A stretch of DNA of 64,000 nt from Cephalotus follicularis (Eukaryota; Streptophyta; Magnoliopsida; Oxalidales; Cephalotaceae). Shown here piece after piece: positions 59,278 through 64,000 of this stretch. Made by a program: the position numbers and the translations under genes. Numbering within the stretch: position 1 is the first letter of the stretch; each line of letters begins with the position of its first letter. The notes under the pieces were generated by a model. That model ran no database searches, was not told where the DNA came from, and saw only the letters and a list, made by a program, of their open reading frames with translations. The DNA lies in assembly GCA_001972305.1 (NCBI GenBank), contig BDDD01000913.1, positions 124,001-188,000 of the forward strand, written 5' to 3'.

Positions 59278-59521
59278 GAAAATGATAAGAAGAAAAAGAA
59301 TGAGAAGAGTTGAAATAGTTAGCCTATATATAGGTTCCTTTGGGTAAAAAACTCAGAAACTCTCCATAGGTTCGATTGAACCCACACTACTCATGAACAA
59401 CCATAAAAGTGAAAATACCATAATACCATATACATTCCATGCCATCCATCAATACCATACCGTACAATACAATATAAATACAAATAATTACGGACATCCA
59501 TAACTCGGGGCTTACATGCTA

Positions 59522-60545
59522 TGGGGCAAGAAAAAGAGCAAACGATGAGATTAAGGGTCATATGAAGAGTAGTTCTTGAGATTGAGAGATTATGGTGAGG
59601 AGATCATCAAAAGCAACCCAGGCAATACATTCATAATACAGACAGAGAGAGCATCAGATAAGGATTTGCCTAGATTCAAAAGGGTTTATGTATGCTTCCA
59701 TGGTTCAAAGGTTGGCTTCTTGACTGGTTGACGGCCATTCATCCATTTGGATGCATGCCACTTGAAGGGGCCATGTAGGAACATGCAGCTTCTGGCAGCA
59801 GTGGCAATTGATGCCAATGATGATTTATTTCCATTGGCATATGGTATAACAGAGGGAGAGACTAAGGAGACATGGCGTTGGTTCATGGATTTGCTATTGA
59901 ATGACATTGGTTCAATGGAGGAAAATGGGTGGACATTTATGTCAGATCAATAGAAGGTTAGTTTGTGTTTGCCATTAAATTTTCTTGTACTTTGTTTATA
60001 CTTTCATTATATACACACTGCTAATAGTTTTTTTTTTGTTGCCATTTGTTTGTTTCTTGTATGGACTTGTACCTATTGGATAGAGTTTGTTTGATGAGTC
60101 AATCACAAACCATGGTGAGCATAAATATTGCCTCATGCATATCTATGGAAACTTCAAGAATTCATTCAAGGAAAAACTATTGAAGGACCATCTCATGTTT
60201 GTTGTTAGGACCTGTTAGAAGCAAGTGTTCATAGATAACATGGAGGCAATTAAGAGGCATAATCTTTAAGCGCATGCTTGTCTACACAAGATACACCCAA
60301 AGCATTGGTCTAGGCATGCATTTGAAACATGAGCCAAAACTGACTGTGTGGTGAATAATGTGGCTGAGAGCTTCAATGCAATGATTTTGGAGGCAAAGGG
60401 ACCGCCAATAATCTCTATGATGGAAGAAATCAGGAAAAAGCACATGGTGAGAATTCAAGAAAGGTACGTTGCAATGGACAGGTATGATGGCATTATCTAC
60501 CCAAAAATTAGGGGCAAATTGGAACAATTGAAGCATGAAGACAAT
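59522..60545 (+). pseudogene. MULE transposase gene, catalytic half
   Basis: It resumes after G2 with GARKRANDEIKGHMKSS. Through one frameshift near 59570 it gives FKRVYVCFHGSKVGFLTG, IHLDACHLKGPCRNMQLLAA, PLAYGITEGETKETWRWFMD and WTFMSDQ. The next glutamine is TAG. An intron-like gap (59957-60083) precedes SLFDESITNHGEHKYCLMH, HWSRHAF, VVNNVAESFNAMILEAKGPP and IISMMEEIRKKHMVR. The DDE candidates are D in HLDAC, D in MSDQ and E in VAESFN; all are present. The gene ends in the rearranged segment at 60546. Confidence 0.9.
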
Positions 60546-60780
60546 GATAAAAGAGTGTATCATATGTCTCAAACATATACTTGCATCCACATCGTGGAAC
60601 AATGCCATCATCCCTGCAATCCACGATGTGGATGCAAGTATATGTTTGAGACATATGATACACTCTTTTATCGTATATAGTTATTGTTCCAATTTGCCCC
60701 TAATTCCGCCAATAATCTCTATTGGAACAATGGACAGGTATGATGGCATTATCTACCCACGATGTGGATGCAAGTATATA
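60546..60780. repeat. 53-bp perfect inverted repeat and scrambled duplicates
   Basis: 60546-60598 is exactly complementary to 60620-60672, with a 21-bp spacer. Further on, 60681-60705 is an inverted copy of ~60506-60531. 60706-60722 repeats 60402-60418 directly, 60731-60758 repeats 60478-60501, and 60759-60780 repeats the right arm again. All pieces come from the MULE exon. Confidence 0.92.
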
Positions 60781-60796
60781 GTTATTGTGACTTTAC

Positions 60797-61637
60797 CTAG
60801 GGTTGACAATAATCCAAACCCTATACCATAGTCAGAGCTAATCACAATGAGGGATACACGACATATAAGCCGAAGACAATGATAAAGTACTAGGTGATCT
60901 GGCTAACGGATGATAAACGTGGTGTCCACGAATCTGGGGGTGACTGAAGGTCACACCGGGACTATAGGATAGTCTAGGACTATTAGGATAGTCGTACCTG
61001 AATCATGGGATTTCTAGGAAGCATATCATCGTACCAGAACTCATCCAGACTTTCAGGTCCCGCCTAATTTTGGAACATGTTGACATGTCTGAGACACAAG
61101 TCATTTAGTGAGAGATTAACATCTGAGAGGTGTTACTTTACTAGTGAACTTTCCATTTGTTCATTATATGCATCACCATAATGGAATTGATTCCGAGCAA
61201 AGGGATTTTTGTTCTAACTAATTGGTGCATTTGTGCATCCATTGGTGGAGAGAGTTTGTGGACATGTGGGCTTACTGGACTTGGGATTTCCTATCCCACA
61301 TTGGGCCGAAATTGGGCCTTGATTATGGCTTGTGTATGGCCAGCCCAAAGATTATGCAATAATGGTCCAATTGTAAATACCATAGCCTACTAAACTTGAC
61401 TATTCAAAGGTGAATATAAAATGCATTTGTGTAATGCATTTGTTCTCTTCTTTTTGCCTTTTGCCTTGGCCAAATTTGAGCCTCGTTTTGGCCGGCCTTG
61501 TGCGTCAAGAAAAGAGAGAAAAGGTTTGGCATTTGTCTTGTCTCATGTTAGACATGTGTAGAATTCATTTTAATAATGTTTTCTTACTTAACACTTAAGA
61601 CAAAGGCTAGCACATCCAACTTGAGTGAATTCGGTTT
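60797..61637 (+). repeat. LTR-C-like fragment
   Basis: It aligns in plus orientation with 165-440 (TAATCCAAACCCTA, GAGGGATACA, GGTCACACCGG, ATCATGGGATTTCT and TTTCAGGTCCCGCCT-type blocks). Beyond ~61080 the similarity is lost. Frames at 61157-61598 are not recognised. It joins LTR-A-type sequence at 61638. Confidence 0.65.
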
Positions 61638-64000
61638 TGTCACACCCCGCTATTTCAATTCCAATATAGACAAGCATATGTGGTGATATCAGAAATAAGC
61701 ATGAATAATATTCCAGCACAATTCATGAATAAATTTGCGGAAGCATTCGATAAGCCAGAATATAAATACAAGCCGTCCGCACGCATCCCATACTACGTGC
61801 GGGTAAAATCAACAATTATCCTTTCACAAAAGGAAATACAACATAACACGGGATGTGATCCGTTCGATACAATACCAAATACAGTACATCATCAACATTA
61901 AATAACAACCTTAAAATAACAAAAGAAGCTCTCCAAGCTTCAGCAGCAGTCTCCAAATGTCCTTGCTTAATCTGAAATTGTAGGGGTTAGCCGTTGTCCT
62001 CACTTGGCTAAGTAGGAAGGTAATACATGGTCAGGAATATATGAATGCAACATGTATGACAGTTTATATCAAAATAACATTTCAATGTGCCAATATGAAA
62101 GCAATCATGCCAAGTGGCCATAGACAATACATATGCAAGAATACCGCACAAGGGTGCAATCAATTCATCCATCAATTGGGTGTCACATGTCGCTAACTCC
62201 TAGCACCAACTGTGCACCATATATCCATCACCCTACGCTCCGAAGATGATAAATCAGGTAACATTTACTACCGACATTAGCGGGCAGTTTAACAATCAAG
62301 CTCTGCATTGCAGGCAGTTTTGGTGTGTACTCTAACCAACTCCTGGCACATAGGACCACCTCCGTTAGCCAGTGACATCTGTCATCACTCGACTAATCGG
62401 CAATAACATAGACAATTGATTCAATCAATTCAGTTCAATAATAATATCACATATATGTAAAATATGCAATATAAAAGTTGTTTTCTTTAGAAACATATAA
62501 CAAGTCATTTATCGTACATCTCTTCGGAGGGAAACGATATTAATTCAATAATGGTTTCCAGTTTGGGAAACGAAACAGTAGGTACCTCTCATATAAGAGG
62601 AAAATCAGTAGTTCATTTGGCAATAATCATTCATTTGAAAATGATAGTTGATATCATAAATTGGGTACATAGCCCATAGTTGGTTTCAATCATTGAAATA
62701 CAAGTGGTGGTGGTGTTAGAAGACACCAAAACAGTTTATACTAATGTGACAGTAGCATATTCAGTAACAATATCACAAATCAGTAGTTCTTGCAATAATA
62801 GTTTTCATTTGAAAATGGTGTTTAAACCATGAATTGTGCATATGGCACATAGTTCGTTTGATCGTTGCAATATAAGTAGTAGCGATGTTAAATAACATCA
62901 AACAGTATATACTATATGGTGGTAGCATATACAATTCAATAACAGTACCAACAGTAGCAATTCAATCAATGTTATGTAATTTCTACCCAGAACAATCGGC
63001 TGCCCTCAAGATTAGCCGACTGTTTTGGTTATGCAGTTGACTGCTTTTACATGGCAGTCGACTGGATAGGTTCTGTAGTCGACTGCCAAGGGAGGCAGTC
63101 GACTGCCTCTGCCCAGAAATGCAAGCAGTAGCATGTCATGCAATGCAATTTCAATTTCCAATCAATTTCAACACATGTAAACATGCAGAAAATAGACATA
63201 CACAATATGCATACTCATATCTTCCATTACATATCGTTACCCCTACCTCAAATTGCTATCCCAAGATCAATTGAGTTTGATCTTTCTCTTTGAGTTTCAA
63301 GCCTTCTTCACCAACAATCTTTCAATCCAGCAAGTTCAATCTATGTATGCATGTTTATGGACACATGCATTAGTACCAGTAGGTTTCAGTAGTTACTTAT
63401 AACAATTACAATTCCCATAGTAGCTTAATCATCAAGTTCTCTAAGTCTAAACCTCCATTTAACAATTTCCTTTGAACTCTATGTCAACAATTATTCAATC
63501 TCGGATTCATTGATTTTAAGTGTGTTGACAGAAGATGCATTTACATTTAGGAAACCAGTAAGCATATTCATGACATTAACAACCACTAAAATCCATTCTA
63601 GAGGTTATAGTCACCAATTCCACTTGATCCAATCCTTACTTTCTATTTCAATTCAAGAGGTTGTTAATCCTAATATTAACAAAAGATATTCCACATTCAC
63701 CTAGCTATTTTATCATCATAACCACAGAGAATTCGGATTGAGAACTTACCAAGAGACCAAAGCTTCAAGGTTCCTTCTTGGAGCTCTCTACAATTCCTCT
63801 AATGCAAGCTCCAATAATCTCTCCCTTCACTTAGTGTTTTCTAACACTCATATCTCAATTCAACAGTTGTTATAAGTCTCAAAGACTTCTGAATTCGTCA
63901 AATTCCTTCTTCAAGTCACATGCACTCACTTTTCTCTCCTTTCCTTCCCATCACATGCATCCCTCTCTTCACCTTTCTCTCATTATTTTTCAATTTGTAG
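61638..64000 (-). repeat. LTR-A-type LTR, runs off the window
   Basis: It starts TGTCACACCCCGC and shares with LTR-A the CGCATCCCATACTACGTG block (61785) and the GTAGGGGTTAGCC...TTGGCTAAGT box (61980). TCGA motifs (GCAGTCGACTG) are at 63040-63110. It is a divergent relative of the G1 LTR; no coding domain is seen to the window end. Confidence 0.75.

Larger units (their letters stand above)
41990..59516 (-). mobile_element. Ty3/gypsy retrotransposon G2, inserted in the MULE gene
   Basis: It is flanked by TGCTA at 41985-41989 and 59517-59521. On the minus strand the order is 5' LTR 51409-59516 (hosting CACTA-2), decayed primer-binding site, gag, RT, RNase H, integrase, polypurine tract, and 3' LTR 41990-48084 (hosting a solo LTR-B). 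Without the nested insertions each LTR is ~2.2 kb. The left terminus reads TTTCACACCCC where the family has TGTC. Confidence 0.9.
51409..59516 (-). repeat. G2 5' LTR, interrupted by CACTA-2
   Basis: LTR sequence is at 51409-52240 and 58112-59516, colinear with the 3' LTR copy. TCGA motifs recur at 58640-58790. (AT)n lies at ~59118-59142 and (CT)n at ~59229-59277; the latter is much shorter in the partner LTR near 47820. Confidence 0.9.

Noticed and set aside
61157-61598. Cysteine- and tryptophan-rich short frames
   Set aside because: There is no recognised family, they are short, and they lie in LTR-like DNA.

Overview
This window is nuclear DNA from a flowering plant, most likely a eudicot. 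I see no intact host gene, rRNA, tRNA or CRISPR array. Nearly every stretch is a transposable element or a fragment of one, nested several levels deep: Ty1/copia and Ty3/gypsy (Tekay-like) LTR retrotransposons, CACTA (En/Spm) and Mutator-like (MULE) DNA transposons, and MULE-type MITEs. The plant origin is shown by initiator-Met-tRNA primer-binding sites (TGGTATCAGAG type), plant TE protein domains, and captured fragments of plant genes. Species cannot be read from the sequence. LTR family names A to E, element names C1-C3 and G1-G3, and MITE names M1-M3 are mine.

Left block (1-31261). A copia element C1 (+) has gag-pol at 1797-4935 and 28532-29205, with a 3' LTR (LTR-D) at 29206-31261. It was split by a second copia, C2 (-), at 4936-28531, flanked by the 5-bp duplication GCATC. 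The left LTR of C2 was itself hit twice. A gypsy element G3 lies at 5403-17582 (LTR-B), and carries a young gypsy G1 at 7196-13674 (LTR-A) nested inside its LTR. A SIRE-like copia, C3, lies at 17651-20350. MITE M1 (30367-30711) sits in LTR-D with a perfect 9-bp duplication.

Middle block (31262-41989). A CACTA element (CACTA-1) begins abruptly in its TNP2 gene where LTR-D ends, carries a Transposase_24 gene split by a probable solo LTR (33315-36140), and ends at 37526. Next come an LTR-like stretch, MITE M2, a half-MITE M3 and the N-terminal half of a MULE transposase gene.

Right block (41990-64000). The MULE gene is split by gypsy G2 (-) at 41990-59516 (duplication TGCTA), and its catalytic half resumes at 59522. 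The left LTR of G2 contains a solo LTR-B (42424-46335, duplication TGCAT/TACAT). The right LTR of G2 contains a CACTA element, CACTA-2 (52241-58111). Beyond the MULE lie a rearranged hairpin patchwork (60546-60780), an LTR-C-like fragment and the start of another LTR-A-type LTR that runs off the window.

The most notable content is CACTA-2. It carries pieces of three unrelated host genes: the C-terminal half of a FAR1/FHY3-related protein with a preserved intron, the C-terminal part of GTP cyclohydrolase I, and an internally deleted CCCH zinc-finger/ankyrin protein gene. A second notable signal is dense clusters of short motifs centred on TCGA (GTCGAC, CATCGACGTC, GCGTCGACG) in LTRs of at least three unrelated families.
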